NCBI GenBank assembly: GCA_017643385.1
Contig: JAEPNN010000007.1
Location: 124,001-188,000, forward strand
Source: Dinoroseobacter sp.
GTDB taxonomy: Bacteria; Pseudomonadota; Alphaproteobacteria; Rhodobacterales; Rhodobacteraceae
Direction of reading: 5' to 3'
DNA length: 64,000 bases
Below the pieces are notes generated by a model. That model did no database searches. It was not told where the DNA came from and saw only the letters and a program-made list of their open reading frames with translations. How positions within the stretch are numbered: position 1 is the stretch's first letter; each line of letters begins with the position of its first letter. A program made the translations under genes and the position numbers. This document shows positions 54,010 to 63,724 of this stretch, one piece after another.

Positions 54010-55521
54010 TTAGCTGTTGCCCCGCTGAACAAACAGTCCGGCCTCTTCAGCCGCCCGCCGGATCGCTTTGGATTTGTTTACCGTTTCCATGTACTCGGAT
54101 TCGGGATCGCTGTCATAGACTACGCCGCCGCCGGCTTGAATGTAGAGCTTTTCGTCTTTGATTACCGCCGTGCGCAGCGCAATGCACATATCCATGTCGC
54201 CATTGGCGGCGAAATACCCCACGCCACCGCCATAGACGCCGCGTTTTTCGGGCTCCAATTCGTCGATGATCTCCATCGCGCGCACCTTTGGGGCGCCAGA
54301 CACGGTGCCTGCAGGCATGCCGGCCAAAAAGGCCGAAAGTGCATCGTGATCTTCTGCGAGCTCGCCCACCACATTCGACACGATGTGCATTACGTGGGAA
54401 TACCGCTCGATAATAAATTCTTCGGTGGGCCTGACCGTACCGATCTTGGAAACCCGGCCGGTGTCATTTCGCCCCAGATCGAGCAGCATCAGGTGTTCGG
54501 CAAGCTCTTTGGGATCGGCAAGAAGATCTTCTTCGTAGGCTTTATCTTCGGCAGGGGTCGTGCCGCGTGGCCTTGTGCCCGCAATCGGGCGGATGGTCAC
54601 TTCGCGGTCGAACACGCGTACAAGGATCTCCGGAGAGGCCCCGACGACCTGAAATCCGCCAAAGTTGAAGTAGAACATGAAAGGCGAGGGGTTGGTGCGC
54701 CGCAGACTGCGATACAGCGAGAACGGCGGCAGCGGGAAATCCATTGCCCAGCGCTGCGATGGCACCACCTGAAAGATGTCACCTGCCCGAATATACTCCT
54801 TTGCGACCTCGACCGCATCGAGATAGCCCTGATGCGAGAAGTTCGAGACAGGTTCCCCAACCTCGGCCACATCGCCAAGATCACGGTTTTCACCGATAAC
54901 CGCGCGATCTAGATCACGCACAGCATCCATCACACGCTCTGCGGCCTGATTATAGGCGGCGCGTGCATCAAGCCCGGCAGTGGCCCAAACAGGCGAAACG
55001 ACCGTTACTTCACCTTTCACCCCATCCAGCACAGCGACAACCGACGGACGCAACAAGATCGCGTCTGGCACGCCAAGCGTATCGGGATTCACATCCGGCA
55101 AATGTTCGACAAGCCGGATCATGTCATAGCCCAGATAACCAAAGAGCCCCGCCGCGATATGGGGCAGGTCATCTGGCATCTCGATACGACTTTCCGAGAT
55201 CAGATCGCGGATGGCTTTCAGTGGGTACGCATCCACTGGCTCAAAGGCGTTCGGATCAAAGCGGGCAGATCGGTTGATCTCCGAGCGGTCCCCATGGCAC
55301 CGCCAGATCAGGTCCGGTTTCATACCAACCACGGAATAGCGCCCGCGCACCTCACCGCCGGTAACAGATTCCAGCATAAAGCTGTCTTTCCGCCCGCCTG
55401 CGAGTTTCATCATCACGGACACGGGGGTGTCGAGATCCGCCGCAAGCCTGGTATAGACGAGCCGGTTCTCTCCGCGCGCGAAGCCCGCTTCGAAAGTTGC
55501 GAAATCCGGAAGAAGCGCCAT
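54010..55521 (-). CDS. trpE: anthranilate synthase component I
   Basis: A 503-residue chorismate-utilising enzyme. The C-terminal motifs are visible: IAGTRPRGTTPAEDKAYEED near residue 310, HLMLLDLGRNDTGRVSKIGT, GMPAGTVSGAPKVRAMEIID and RGVYGGGVGYF. The N-terminal feedback-binding region includes FMLESVTGGEVRGRYSVVG, where the serine region for tryptophan binding normally lies. It follows ppiD by 12 bases and is separated from trpG by the convergent-then-divergent deacetylase gene. It supplies anthranilate together with TrpG. Confidence 0.97.
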   Translation of the reverse strand: MALLPDFATFEAGFARGENRLVYTRLAADLDTPVSVMMKLAGGRKDSFMLESVTGGEVRGRYSVVGMKPDLIWRCHGDRSEINRSARFDPNAFEPVDAYPLKAIRDLISESRIEMPDDLPHIAAGLFGYLGYDMIRLVEHLPDVNPDTLGVPDAILLRPSVVAVLDGVKGEVTVVSPVWATAGLDARAAYNQAAERVMDAVRDLDRAVIGENRDLGDVAEVGEPVSNFSHQGYLDAVEVAKEYIRAGDIFQVVPSQRWAMDFPLPPFSLYRSLRRTNPSPFMFYFNFGGFQVVGASPEILVRVFDREVTIRPIAGTRPRGTTPAEDKAYEEDLLADPKELAEHLMLLDLGRNDTGRVSKIGTVRPTEEFIIERYSHVMHIVSNVVGELAEDHDALSAFLAGMPAGTVSGAPKVRAMEIIDELEPEKRGVYGGGVGYFAANGDMDMCIALRTAVIKDEKLYIQAGGGVVYDSDPESEYMETVNKSKAIRRAAEEAGLFVQRGNS

Positions 55522-55533
55522 GCTATTTTTGTC

Positions 55534-57402
55534 CTAGAGACCTGATTGGCCCGCTCTGGCCTGCAAGCTGGAATTCACGGCGTTGATTGCCGCCTGATCA
55601 AGCTCCAGTCCTGCTGTTGCCTGAAGTTCACGCGCGAAGGCATCATAGATGTCCAGCGCGATGCTCTGATTGGCCTGATTGGACAGGACAGATCGCAAGA
55701 AATCAGAATCCGGGTCGGTGTCATCGGGAGGCAGAATTTCATCAAGACGTACCAGATGAATTTCGCGCGCACCTTCTACGATTTCGAAATCACCGGTTTG
55801 GGCCATTTCAAACACGGTCGTCATCAGAATTGGGGGGAAGCCTTCGAGGAATGCATCGCGCGTCAGCCCAACCTCGCTGCGAGGGGCAAGGCCAAGGGCT
55901 GCCATGGACCGTCCGCCTTCAACGACATTGCGGGTCGTTTCAGCCTGCGCACGCAAAGCGATCAGGACCTGTTCGGTACGCCAAAGCTCGGTCGCTTGAT
56001 CCCGCACTTCGTCCAAAGGCAAAACCCGTGGGGGGATGATTTCATCCAAACGAAGGGCAAAGAGCCCACCATCTTCCAGCTCCACGATTTCGGGAAAGTC
56101 GCTATCCCGCACGCTGAGGGCTGCGTTCCTGAAGGTTTCATAAGCGGCAATGCCTTCATCGCTGCCCTGTTGAACGCCGATCTGGCCCAGCTCCATGGCG
56201 GTTTCGACTGCCAGTTCTTCCAAGGTTGCACCCCCCGCAAGCAGATCGTCGATGGGTTCCAGTTCCGCCCGAATGGCGCGGATCGCGCGATCGGAAGCGG
56301 CTTCGGCGAACAGATCGTCGCGTACGTCTTCGAAGGGTATTTCCTGCGCGTTCAGCAAACCTGCGACGTTGAAGAACGCAGATCCAAAGGTTGTGGGCAG
56401 GGGGCCAACGACGCCAGTGTCTTCAAGCGCAAAGACTGCTTCGGCAATCTCAGGGTCAAGGTCGTCGCGGGACACTTCGCCCAATTCGATATCGGCGAGT
56501 GTCACGCCGCGTTGTTCTGCAAGCTCGTCAAACCGCAATGCGCCCGAGCTCAGAGCCTCAGCCGCTTCTGCCGCCTCAGTTTCATCCGCGATAACAAGAC
56601 GGTAAAGAATGCGGCGTTCTGGACGTACGTATTCATCGATCCGCGCTTCGTAATCAGCGCGCAATTCGTCCTCGGGGATGGTGATTTGTGCTTCCATCAT
56701 CTCTGGTGACAGCCAAGCGTAGGTAACCTGACGGGTCTCTGGTTCGGTGAAGAAGGAAGGGTTTTCTTCATGGAACGCTGCAAGCTCTGCCTCAGTGGGT
56801 TCAAAATTGGGGTCTGCGAGATAGGATTCGTCGAGCGTAACGACTGTAAAGCTGCGACGTGCGCCGATAAAGCTAAACACGGTGTCTGCGTAGGTTGCAG
56901 GGGCCTGCACACCAGCGACCGCACCCGCGCGTAGCAAGTTTCGTGCGCTATCGACACGGATCTGTTCTTCGAAACCCTCGGGGGTCAGACCACTTTGGCG
57001 AAGGGTGAATTCGTAAGCGTCGCGATCAAAGTTACCAGCCAGTCCCTGAAACGCCGCGTTTCCGCGGATCGAGGCTGCAACGCGCTCGTCCCCGACAGAC
57101 AGTCCAATGCGGCGTGCCTCTTCCGCTATGGCGGTCTGGGTTACGACGCTGGCAAGAACCTGACGATCAAGCCCGATTGCCCGGGCTTCGGCCAAGGAAA
57201 ATGGACGCCCAGTTTGTTCTGAAGCGGCGCGTAATTCGGTGTTCAGCGCGTTCACGTAATCCTGCACCGTGATATCGGTCTTCCCCACGCGACCGATTGC
57301 GCTGAGGTTCCCGCTGAATGAGGTCACACCGAAACCAGCCAGACCTAAAATCAACAAGCCCAGCAGGACATAGACGAATATGTTGGACGCTTTGCCCTTC
57401 AT
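55534..57402 (-). CDS. ppiD: peptidyl-prolyl cis-trans isomerase, PpiD-type periplasmic chaperone
   Basis: A 622-residue membrane-anchored chaperone. A short cytoplasmic start MKGKASNIFVYV is followed by one transmembrane helix (LLGLLILGLAGFGVTSF), a SurA_N-like domain (about residues 45-190) and a parvulin-like PPIase region in the middle (ALSSGALRFDELAEQRG near 290). The start ATG at 57402 is chosen because it puts the helix near the N-terminus; the frame is open 17 codons further. It helps fold outer membrane proteins. It probably shares a transcript with trpE. Confidence 0.88.
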   Translation of the reverse strand: MKGKASNIFVYVLLGLLILGLAGFGVTSFSGNLSAIGRVGKTDITVQDYVNALNTELRAASEQTGRPFSLAEARAIGLDRQVLASVVTQTAIAEEARRIGLSVGDERVAASIRGNAAFQGLAGNFDRDAYEFTLRQSGLTPEGFEEQIRVDSARNLLRAGAVAGVQAPATYADTVFSFIGARRSFTVVTLDESYLADPNFEPTEAELAAFHEENPSFFTEPETRQVTYAWLSPEMMEAQITIPEDELRADYEARIDEYVRPERRILYRLVIADETEAAEAAEALSSGALRFDELAEQRGVTLADIELGEVSRDDLDPEIAEAVFALEDTGVVGPLPTTFGSAFFNVAGLLNAQEIPFEDVRDDLFAEAASDRAIRAIRAELEPIDDLLAGGATLEELAVETAMELGQIGVQQGSDEGIAAYETFRNAALSVRDSDFPEIVELEDGGLFALRLDEIIPPRVLPLDEVRDQATELWRTEQVLIALRAQAETTRNVVEGGRSMAALGLAPRSEVGLTRDAFLEGFPPILMTTVFEMAQTGDFEIVEGAREIHLVRLDEILPPDDTDPDSDFLRSVLSNQANQSIALDIYDAFARELQATAGLELDQAAINAVNSSLQARAGQSGL

Positions 57403-57512
57403 GGCGGGAAACCCTCGAGAGATTGTATGTGCGCAGGTGCATACGCGCTTCAATGAGGCGGAACAAGGCCGACCAAGATCGAGTTTCGAAACTACGCCTA
57501 AATTCTGTGTGT

Positions 57513-58703
57513 TTAGGCCGGTCCGACAGCCTTGAGACGCTCGGCCAGCGCTTCGATGCCGTTGGAATCGATATTTGCAAAGGCAACGCGCAACTGGCGT
57601 TCCGCGGAACCGTTCCCGCCTTCTGAAAGGGTGGGGGCAAACATTGTCCCGGGAAGCAACAAGACGCCATGGTCGCGCACAAGACGCTGTGCGAGCGCAT
57701 CGGACGGCTCATCTGCGAAAGGGTGCGTTCCATATGCGAAGTATGCCCCGCATCCCATCATCTCCCATCCTGGAAGCTCGGCGAACGCCTTTTCCATCGC
57801 GGTCCGCCGGTTCAGAATTTCGAGGCGTTGTTCGGCCAGCCAGTCCCCGAGATTTTGCATCCCCCAAAGGGCTGCGAATTGTCCCAGTTGCGGAGCGCAA
57901 ATCGTGACGGTGTCGATGAATTTCTCAACTTCAGCGAGACGGGCCTGTGACGTCGCCAGCGCTCCGACGCGGTGACCTGTCAACCTGTAGGATTTCGAGA
58001 AGGAATACAGATGAACAAGCGTTTCGGCCCAATCCGGATCCTGAAAGAGCGTGTGTGGTGCCCCGGTTTGCGAATGGAAGTCGCGATAGGTCTCGTCGAC
58101 GATCAATGCGATGCCGTGGCGTTTTGCCAAATCGTAAAAGGCGCGCAAAAGATCGACAGGGTATTCCACGCCGCCCGGGTTGTTGGGTGATGTAAGCGCG
58201 ATCGCGCGGGTTGCGGATGTAATGCGTTTTTCTGCTTCGGCAGGGTCGGGCAGCAGATCCGGACCGGTTGGCAGGATCTGGGTTGTCACGCCGGACATGT
58301 CCAGCCACATTTTGTGATTGAAATACCATGGCGTCGGCAACATCACTGCATCGCCGGGGCCCGCGAGGGTTGCGCAGATGGCAGCAAAGGCCTGATTGCA
58401 GCCGGCCGTGATGGCGACTTGGGCCTCTTTTACATCCCCTTTATAAACGTCACTGATTTGTGCGGCGAGTTCTGCGCGCAGGGCAGGCAACCCGAGATCA
58501 GGCCCGTAAATATGCGTCGTTTCCTGATGGAGAATGGCCTCCGCCATCGCCTGGCGTAAGCTTTCCGGCGGGGGGTCAACCGGGGCGGCCTGGCTGACGT
58601 TGATCAATGGCAGATGCGCGGGCGGTGGCGTCTCCTGAAGCCAACGTCGTGCTTCCATGACAGGCGGTGGAACGGTTGCCGCGAAGCTTGGGTTCAGATG
58701 CAT
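57513..58703 (-). CDS. class I/II aminotransferase
   Basis: A 396-residue PLP-dependent enzyme of fold type I. The PLP lysine is in LYSFSKSYRLTGHRVG near residue 225. Other hallmarks are AGCNQAFAAICATLAGPGDA near residue 95, LTSPNNPGG near 168 and IVDETYRDFH near 195. The start ATG at 58703 is chosen because it follows the upstream gpt-like gene by five bases; 18 further codons are open but lie inside that gene. The amino donor and acceptor are unknown; relatives include aspartate-type and alanine-type aminotransferases. Confidence 0.9.
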   Translation of the reverse strand: MHLNPSFAATVPPPVMEARRWLQETPPPAHLPLINVSQAAPVDPPPESLRQAMAEAILHQETTHIYGPDLGLPALRAELAAQISDVYKGDVKEAQVAITAGCNQAFAAICATLAGPGDAVMLPTPWYFNHKMWLDMSGVTTQILPTGPDLLPDPAEAEKRITSATRAIALTSPNNPGGVEYPVDLLRAFYDLAKRHGIALIVDETYRDFHSQTGAPHTLFQDPDWAETLVHLYSFSKSYRLTGHRVGALATSQARLAEVEKFIDTVTICAPQLGQFAALWGMQNLGDWLAEQRLEILNRRTAMEKAFAELPGWEMMGCGAYFAYGTHPFADEPSDALAQRLVRDHGVLLLPGTMFAPTLSEGGNGSAERQLRVAFANIDSNGIEALAERLKAVGPA

Positions 58704-58708
58704 CGGGT

Positions 58709-59215
58709 TCAGTCCGTACCGCGGTAGGGCTCGACGTATTGTAATGCCATGTCCCACGGAAAGAAGATCCAGGTATCCTGGCTGACCTCTGTGATGAAGG
58801 TATCAACCTGCGGGCGACCCTTCGGTTTCGCATAGACCGTCGCGATATGGGCCTTCGGCATGTGCTGGCGCACAACTTCGAGGGTTTTACCGGTGTCTAC
58901 CAGATCATCGACCACAAGCACGCCTGTGCCATCGCCGACAACGGCCATGTCTGGTTGCTTGATCACCTTTGGTTCGGATTGGGCCTGATGATTGTAGCTC
59001 TTGACGCTGATTGTATCGACCATGCGGATGTCGAGTTCGCGCGCGACAATCATGGCTGGCGCCATGCCGCCGCGGGTGATGGCGACCACGGCTTTCCACG
59101 CGCCATCATCGGGGCCCTGTCCGTCGAGCCGCCAGGCCAATGCACGGGCATCGCGGTGGAGTTGATCCCAACTGACGTGAAATCCCTTTTCATGTGGCAG
59201 ACGATCGGCGGCCAT
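58709..59215 (-). CDS. gpt: xanthine phosphoribosyltransferase
   Basis: A 168-residue purine salvage enzyme that makes XMP or GMP from the base and PRPP. The PRPP-binding motif is [20 protein letters not shown] near residue 95, and [20 protein letters not shown] near residue 48 and WIFFPWDM near the end are typical of Gpt. AAGGAGACGCCAA precedes the ATG at 59215. It is followed after five bases by the aminotransferase gene. Confidence 0.94.
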   Translation of the reverse strand: MAADRLPHEKGFHVSWDQLHRDARALAWRLDGQGPDDGAWKAVVAITRGGMAPAMIVARELDIRMVDTISVKSYNHQAQSEPKVIKQPDMAVVGDGTGVLVVDDLVDTGKTLEVVRQHMPKAHIATVYAKPKGRPQVDTFITEVSQDTWIFFPWDMALQYVEPYRGTD

Positions 59216-59317
59216 TTGGCGTCTCCTTGAGCTATGCGAAATGCGCGCCGCGGAACGACGCGCATGGGGCAAATGTAGGGTAGGGGCGGCAGACCGCCAT
59301 ATCTTGAGGCGTCTGGG

Positions 59318-60130
59318 TCACTTGCGACCGGTGACAGCATCAATGTCAGGGGCGTCGACGGCTTTCATACCGACGATATGATAGCCGGCATCAACATGCA
59401 GACACTCGCCAGTCACAGCCGATCCCAGATCAGACAGCAGATAAAGCGCGGATTTGCCGACCTCTTCCTGCGTTACAGTGCGGCGCAGTGGGGCATTCAA
59501 TTCATTCCACTTCATAATGTAGCGGAAATCTCCAATGCCGGATGCTGCAAGGGTTTTGATGGTACCTGCGCTGATGGCGTTTACGCGGATGCCGTCTTTG
59601 CCAAGATCCTCGGCGAGGTATTTCACGCTCGCCTCAAGCGCCGCCTTTGCAACGCCCATGACGTTATAATGCGGCATCACCTTTTCGGCGCCGTAATAGG
59701 TCAGTGTCAGCGCTGACCCGCCATTCGTCATCAGCTTTTCTGCACGCTGCATAACGGCGGTGAAGGAATAGACAGAGATATCCATAGACATGTTAAAGTT
59801 ATCGCGTGTGGTCTCGACGTAGCGACCGCGCAGTTGTTCTTTGTCTGAATACCCAATGGCGTGCACGACAAAGTCGATACTGCCCCAGGCGTCTTTCAAT
59901 TGGTCGAAACAGGCGTCGATAGAGGCCTCATCGCCCACATCACAATCCATAGTTTGTGTCACGCCCAGCTGCTCCGCCAACGGAAGCACGCGCTTTTTGA
60001 ACGCGTCGCCGACATAGGTCAGCGCAAGCTCTGCCCCTTCGTCGTGCAACGCTTTGGCAATGCCCCAGGCAATGGATTTGTCGTTTGCAAGCCCCATTAT
60101 CAGCCCGCGCTTCCCTGTCATCAAACCCAT
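59318..60130 (-). CDS. fabI: enoyl-[acyl-carrier-protein] reductase (NADH)
   Basis: A 270-residue short-chain dehydrogenase that completes each fatty acid elongation cycle. The N-terminal nucleotide-binding region MTGKRGLIMGLANDKSIAWG and the catalytic Tyr-X6-Lys in PHYNVMGVAKAALEASVKYL are typical of FabI. The segments YYGAEKVMPHYNV and SAGTIKTLAASGI also fit. The start ATG at 60130 with AAAGGTAG upstream is preferred; an ATG three codons later is also possible. It is divergent from pdxH. Confidence 0.96.
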   Translation of the reverse strand: MGLMTGKRGLIMGLANDKSIAWGIAKALHDEGAELALTYVGDAFKKRVLPLAEQLGVTQTMDCDVGDEASIDACFDQLKDAWGSIDFVVHAIGYSDKEQLRGRYVETTRDNFNMSMDISVYSFTAVMQRAEKLMTNGGSALTLTYYGAEKVMPHYNVMGVAKAALEASVKYLAEDLGKDGIRVNAISAGTIKTLAASGIGDFRYIMKWNELNAPLRRTVTQEEVGKSALYLLSDLGSAVTGECLHVDAGYHIVGMKAVDAPDIDAVTGRK

Positions 60131-60217
60131 ACTATGTCTACCTTTGTGCATATCCTTGAACGCTGGGTTCCTTTAGGCGATTGACGATAGCGCATCAAGA
60201 GTCAGCCGGAGATCAAG

Positions 60218-60823
60218 ATGAGCGACAGATCAGGAATTTTTGCAGGGGACGACCCGTTTCAACTGGTGCGTGACTGGCTGGCGGAAGCGCAGGAGACGGA
60301 ACTAAACGATCCGAACGCAATTGCGCTTGCGACGGTTGATGCGGATGGGATGCCAAACGCGCGCATGGTTTTGTTGAAAGATATCGAGCAAGACGCGTTC
60401 GTTTTCTATACAAACTACGACAGTCGAAAGGGACAGGAGTTGGACGCATCCGGCAAGGTTGCGTTTGTACTGCATTGGAAATCGCTGCGCCGGCAGATTC
60501 GCGTCCGCGGGAACGTTGATCGCGAAGATGGAGCAAAAGCTGACGAGTATTACGACAGTCGGTCCCTTCAAAGCAGAATTGGGGCTTGGGCTTCGAAACA
60601 GTCGCAACCTCTTTCGAGCCGCTCTGCTTTAATGACAGAGGCTGCAAAAGAAGGGGTGCGGCACGGCACCCATCCAAAGCGTCCTCCGTTTTGGGGTGGT
60701 TTTCGAGTATGGCCGACGGAAATCGAATTCTGGGCGGATGGCGCATTTCGCCTTCACGACAGATTTCGATGGACGCGCGACACTATCGGAGAGTCTTGGA
60801 ATATCAGCCGTTTGAACCCCTGA
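60218..60823 (+). CDS. pdxH: pyridoxamine 5'-phosphate oxidase
   Basis: A 201-residue FMN-dependent enzyme making pyridoxal 5'-phosphate. The segments [20 protein letters not shown] near residue 48, [11 protein letters not shown] near residue 88 and [20 protein letters not shown] near the end are diagnostic. It ends with SWNISRLNP, the usual C-terminus. It is divergent from fabI (87-base gap) and followed by a long leader of the cold shock gene. Confidence 0.96.
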   Translation: MSDRSGIFAGDDPFQLVRDWLAEAQETELNDPNAIALATVDADGMPNARMVLLKDIEQDAFVFYTNYDSRKGQELDASGKVAFVLHWKSLRRQIRVRGNVDREDGAKADEYYDSRSLQSRIGAWASKQSQPLSSRSALMTEAAKEGVRHGTHPKRPPFWGGFRVWPTEIEFWADGAFRLHDRFRWTRDTIGESWNISRLNP

Positions 60824-60866
60824 CGCACGCCGGAAAAGTCGTGTCATATGCGTCACGTTAATGGTT

Positions 60867-60885
60867 CATTCACGTATCGTGAATG
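60867..60885. promoter_or_regulatory. inverted repeat upstream of the cold shock gene
   Basis: CATTCACG (60867-60874) and CGTGAATG (60878-60885) form a perfect eight-base inverted repeat with TAT in the centre. No T-run follows directly; a TATAAC lies 17 bases downstream at about 60902. It may be an operator or a hairpin at the end of pdxH. Confidence 0.45.
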
Positions 60886-60990
60886 GTTAAAGTACTGTGG
60901 TATAACACTTTCGATTGCAAATACGCTCCATTCAGGTCAAGATAATATCGAAAGATGTTATTTGGATTTTAACTTTGCGATTGGCACAAA

Positions 60991-61509
60991 ATGCAAAAGG
61001 CAGTTGTAATTAATCCGACCGTTGAGGGCGAAGTTAAATGGTTCGATCCTGTGCGCGGGTTCGGGTTCATAATTTCAGGCACCGGCGGGCCTGATATCTT
61101 ATTGCATGCCAATGTGTTGCGAAATTACGGGCAAAGTTCCGTAGCGGAAGGCACAATGATAACAGCGCGTGTTCAAGAGACAGAGCGCGGCGTGCAAGCG
61201 GTCGAAGTGGTTAATATCCATAGCAGGGTTGGCGAGGACGGTGAGTCGCTCGATGATTTTGAGTTTGAAGATCATTCCGACATCGAAATGGAGCCAGCAC
61301 GCGTCAAATGGTTCGACAAAGTCAAAGGCTTTGGCTTTGTGAACGTGCACGGCGTAGCCGGAGATGTTTTCGTACATATGGACGTTCTTCGTCGCAGCGG
61401 ATTTGCAGAGCTCCAGCCAGGTGAGGCTGTATCGGTGCGCTTGGGCGAAAGTGATCGTGGTGCGATGGCACTCGAAGTTTTGAGCTGGGACGCAGCGCTC
61501 GAGGATTGA
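60991..61509 (+). CDS. cold shock protein with two CSD domains
   Basis: A 172-residue protein with two tandem cold shock domains. Domain 1 has KWFDPVRGFGFI (RNP1) and DILLHA (RNP2) at residues 16-40. Domain 2 begins near residue 101 with VKWFDKVKGFGFVNV and VFVHMDVLRRSG. A short acidic linker (EDGESLDDFEFEDHS) joins them. Both RNP motifs in each domain are intact, so both may bind single-stranded RNA or DNA. Duplicated CspA-like proteins of this type are common in alphaproteobacteria. A 167-base AT-rich leader precedes it, consistent with post-transcriptional control. Confidence 0.93.
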   Translation: MQKAVVINPTVEGEVKWFDPVRGFGFIISGTGGPDILLHANVLRNYGQSSVAEGTMITARVQETERGVQAVEVVNIHSRVGEDGESLDDFEFEDHSDIEMEPARVKWFDKVKGFGFVNVHGVAGDVFVHMDVLRRSGFAELQPGEAVSVRLGESDRGAMALEVLSWDAALED

Positions 61510-61565
61510 CATCAGTCTTTACACAGTTGCGAATGACCTTTTGTCCGCGACACAAAGGCTGATCC

Positions 61566-62063
61566 ATGTTCCGACTTTTATCAGTTGTTCTTTTGGCAAT
61601 TCTAACGGTCTGCGGTGCATTTGCTCCGCCCGCCGCTGCGGCGTCATCGAGGTTAAAAGCGTGCAGCATCGACGAGGTCTCGGTCCGTGGCGATTGGGGG
61701 CAGATGCGGTTTCGGGTTGATGTTGCGGATGATGATGCAGAACGTGGGCAAGGCCTGATGTTTGTCGAGCAGATGGATCGCGACAAGGGCATGATCTTTT
61801 TGTGGGACGAACCGCAGCATGCTCGGTTCTGGATGCGTAATACGTATATCCCGTTGGATATGCTCTTTGTCGACGAAAAGGGTGTTGTAAAACATATTCA
61901 TCACGAGGCTGTACCTCGGGATGATACCATCATCGACGGTGGTCCAGGTACTTTGGCTGTTCTTGAGATCAATGGTGGGATGTCGCGCAGCTTCGGAATT
62001 GATGTTGGCAGCGAGCTTCAACACCCCGCATTTGGAGAAGATGCTGCTTGGCCGTGCGATTAG
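61566..62063 (+). CDS. DUF192 family exported protein
   Basis: A 165-residue protein. Residues 1-25 form a signal peptide (MFRLLSVVLLAILTVCGAFA, then PPAAA). The DUF192 domain includes RGQGLMFVEQMDRDKGMIF near residue 59 and FWMRNTYIPLDMLFVDEKG near 86. The family is small and periplasmic or extracellular; its function is unknown. It follows the cold shock gene by 56 bases and precedes tRNA-Pro. Confidence 0.9.
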   Translation: MFRLLSVVLLAILTVCGAFAPPAAAASSRLKACSIDEVSVRGDWGQMRFRVDVADDDAERGQGLMFVEQMDRDKGMIFLWDEPQHARFWMRNTYIPLDMLFVDEKGVVKHIHHEAVPRDDTIIDGGPGTLAVLEINGGMSRSFGIDVGSELQHPAFGEDAAWPCD

Positions 62064-62119
62064 GTCATTTTGGGTCTTTTCAACCGCGCCGACCCGGCGT
62101 AAGAGCAAGGCCCGTGGAC

Positions 62120-62196
62120 GGGGTGTGGCGCAGCCTGGTAGCGCACCTGTTTTGGGTACAGGGGGTCGTGAGTTCGAATCTCGCCGCCCCGACCAC
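62120..62196 (+). tRNA. tRNA-Pro (anticodon UGG)
   Basis: A 77-base cloverleaf with acceptor CGGGGTG pairing with CGCCCCG, D arm GCGCAGCCTGGTAGCGC, anticodon stem CCTGT/ACAGG with loop TTTGGGT giving anticodon TGG, and TTCGAAT in the T loop. The 3' CCA is encoded. It lies between the DUF192 gene and the Lrp-type regulator; no integrase or repeated att site was seen. Confidence 0.96.
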
Positions 62197-62228
62197 GGAA
62201 AACTTCTGAGACCTTCTGAGCACGCACT

Positions 62229-62660
62229 TTATGTGTGTGCCTGGTCCAGAAGCAGACAAGTCTCCGAGTTTTGGACACCTGAGATTTCTCTTACGGAATT
62301 GAGGATGCGATCGAAGCTGGGCAGACTGTCTGTTTCGATCTGAGCAACAAGATCCCAAGCCCCATTGGTTGAATGCAGGGCGGTGATTTCAGGGAGGCGA
62401 TTCAGCGCACGAACCACCTGACGTTTAACAGGCCCGCCAAGCTCGATCAGCATGACCGCTTTGATCCGTCCCGGGTCTGCGGCATTGGCCGTTTCGATTG
62501 TGAATCGTCTGATAACGCCCGTTCGTACCAAACGATCCAAACGTGTCTGAACTGTTGCGCGTGAAACACCGATTTGACCGGCCAGCGTGGTGACGGAGGC
62601 GCGTGAATCGGCCTTTAAGGCTGAAAGCAGTGCTGTATCTGTCGAATCGAGATCGGGCAT
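62229..62660 (-). CDS. Lrp/AsnC family transcriptional regulator
   Basis: A 143-residue regulator. The N-terminal helix-turn-helix is VTTLAGQIGVSRATVQTRLD near residue 22, and the C-terminal ligand-binding RAM domain includes VMLIELGGPVKRQVV near residue 70 and GAWDLVAQIETDSL. The start ATG at 62660 gives the usual length; ATG at 62687 is an in-frame alternative and neither has a clear ribosome binding site. It is divergent from the arginase gene and likely senses an amino acid such as arginine, ornithine or proline. That ligand is an inference. Confidence 0.9.
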   Translation of the reverse strand: MPDLDSTDTALLSALKADSRASVTTLAGQIGVSRATVQTRLDRLVRTGVIRRFTIETANAADPGRIKAVMLIELGGPVKRQVVRALNRLPEITALHSTNGAWDLVAQIETDSLPSFDRILNSVREISGVQNSETCLLLDQAHT

Positions 62661-62788
62661 GAGCGTTTTGGTGGTTAAATTCAGCATTTTGATAGATTTT
62701 AGGTGCAATATGCGCAGTTTTACAACTGATACCTGACAGCTGTTCAGGCGATGATGGATCAAATTTTTATTTGATGCGGAGCCAATGC

Positions 62789-63724
62789 ATGTCGAAACTG
62801 CCGATCTCGCTTCTGGGTGTGCCGATGCAGGCAGGCACCAAAGTCAAAGGTTGCCTAATGGGGCCGGATGCATACCGATGTGCCGGTCTTGCGGAAACCT
62901 TACGTGATTTGGGGTATGAGGTTGTGGATAGGGGAAACGTTGCGCCCAAAGCTTCACGGACCGTGACGCATTCAAACCCTTCCATTCACGCGCTTCCGCA
63001 AGTTGCAGGATGGATCGAAGGCTTGCAGACCGCGTCCTATGAGATTGTACGCGCTGGTGAGATGCCCGTCTTCATGGGCGGTGATCACGCGCTTGCGGCA
63101 GGAACGGTCCCCGGCGTGGCGAGAGCCATGTCGGAAGAAGAGACGCCGCTGTTTGTTCTCTGGCTCGATGCCCATCCAGATCTGAATGACTTGGACACGA
63201 CAGACAGCGGAAATCTACATGGAACGCCGATGGCCTACCTGACGGGGCAGCCCGGCTTCGAGGGGTTCTTCCCTGCGTTGCAGGTTGAAGTACCGCCGGA
63301 AAATGTCTGCATGATGGGGCTGAGATCCGTTGATCCGTCGGAACGAGAGGTCCTGCGGGACGGCAGCTTCATTGTTCATGACATGCGCTCGCTTGACGAA
63401 AATGGTGTTGTCACCCCCTTGCGTGCCTTTCTTGAGAAGGTGGAAGGCGTCGGTGGACGCATTTACGTCAGTTTGGACGTGGATTTTCTGGACCCTTCGA
63501 TTGCACCGGCTGTTGGAACAACGGTGCCCGGTGGCGCGACATTCCGTGAAGCGCATCTGATAATGGAAATGTTGTGCGACAGCGGGCTCGTCTGTGCGCT
63601 CGATCTGGTCGAGTTGAACCCTTATCTGGACGAGCGTGGGCGAACAGCGCGCCTGATGGTAGATCTGGCAGCATCAATGATGGGACGAACGGTTTTGGAT
63701 CGTCCGACGCGGATAACCGCATGA
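62789..63724 (+). CDS. rocF: arginase
   Basis: A 311-residue manganese enzyme that hydrolyses arginine to ornithine and urea. The metal-binding motifs are [12 protein letters not shown] (His100), [10 protein letters not shown] (Asp127, His129, Asp131) and [13 protein letters not shown]. The start ATG at 62789 has GGAG seven bases upstream. It is divergent from the Lrp-type regulator and overlaps the next gene by four bases, forming an arginine to proline module with ornithine cyclodeaminase. Confidence 0.95.
   Translation: MSKLPISLLGVPMQAGTKVKGCLMGPDAYRCAGLAETLRDLGYEVVDRGNVAPKASRTVTHSNPSIHALPQVAGWIEGLQTASYEIVRAGEMPVFMGGDHALAAGTVPGVARAMSEEETPLFVLWLDAHPDLNDLDTTDSGNLHGTPMAYLTGQPGFEGFFPALQVEVPPENVCMMGLRSVDPSEREVLRDGSFIVHDMRSLDENGVVTPLRAFLEKVEGVGGRIYVSLDVDFLDPSIAPAVGTTVPGGATFREAHLIMEMLCDSGLVCALDLVELNPYLDERGRTARLMVDLAASMMGRTVLDRPTRITA

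Noticed and set aside
62120-62196. tRNA-Pro as a possible integration site of a mobile element
   Set aside because: No integrase, no repeated tRNA 3' end and only core genes on both sides.
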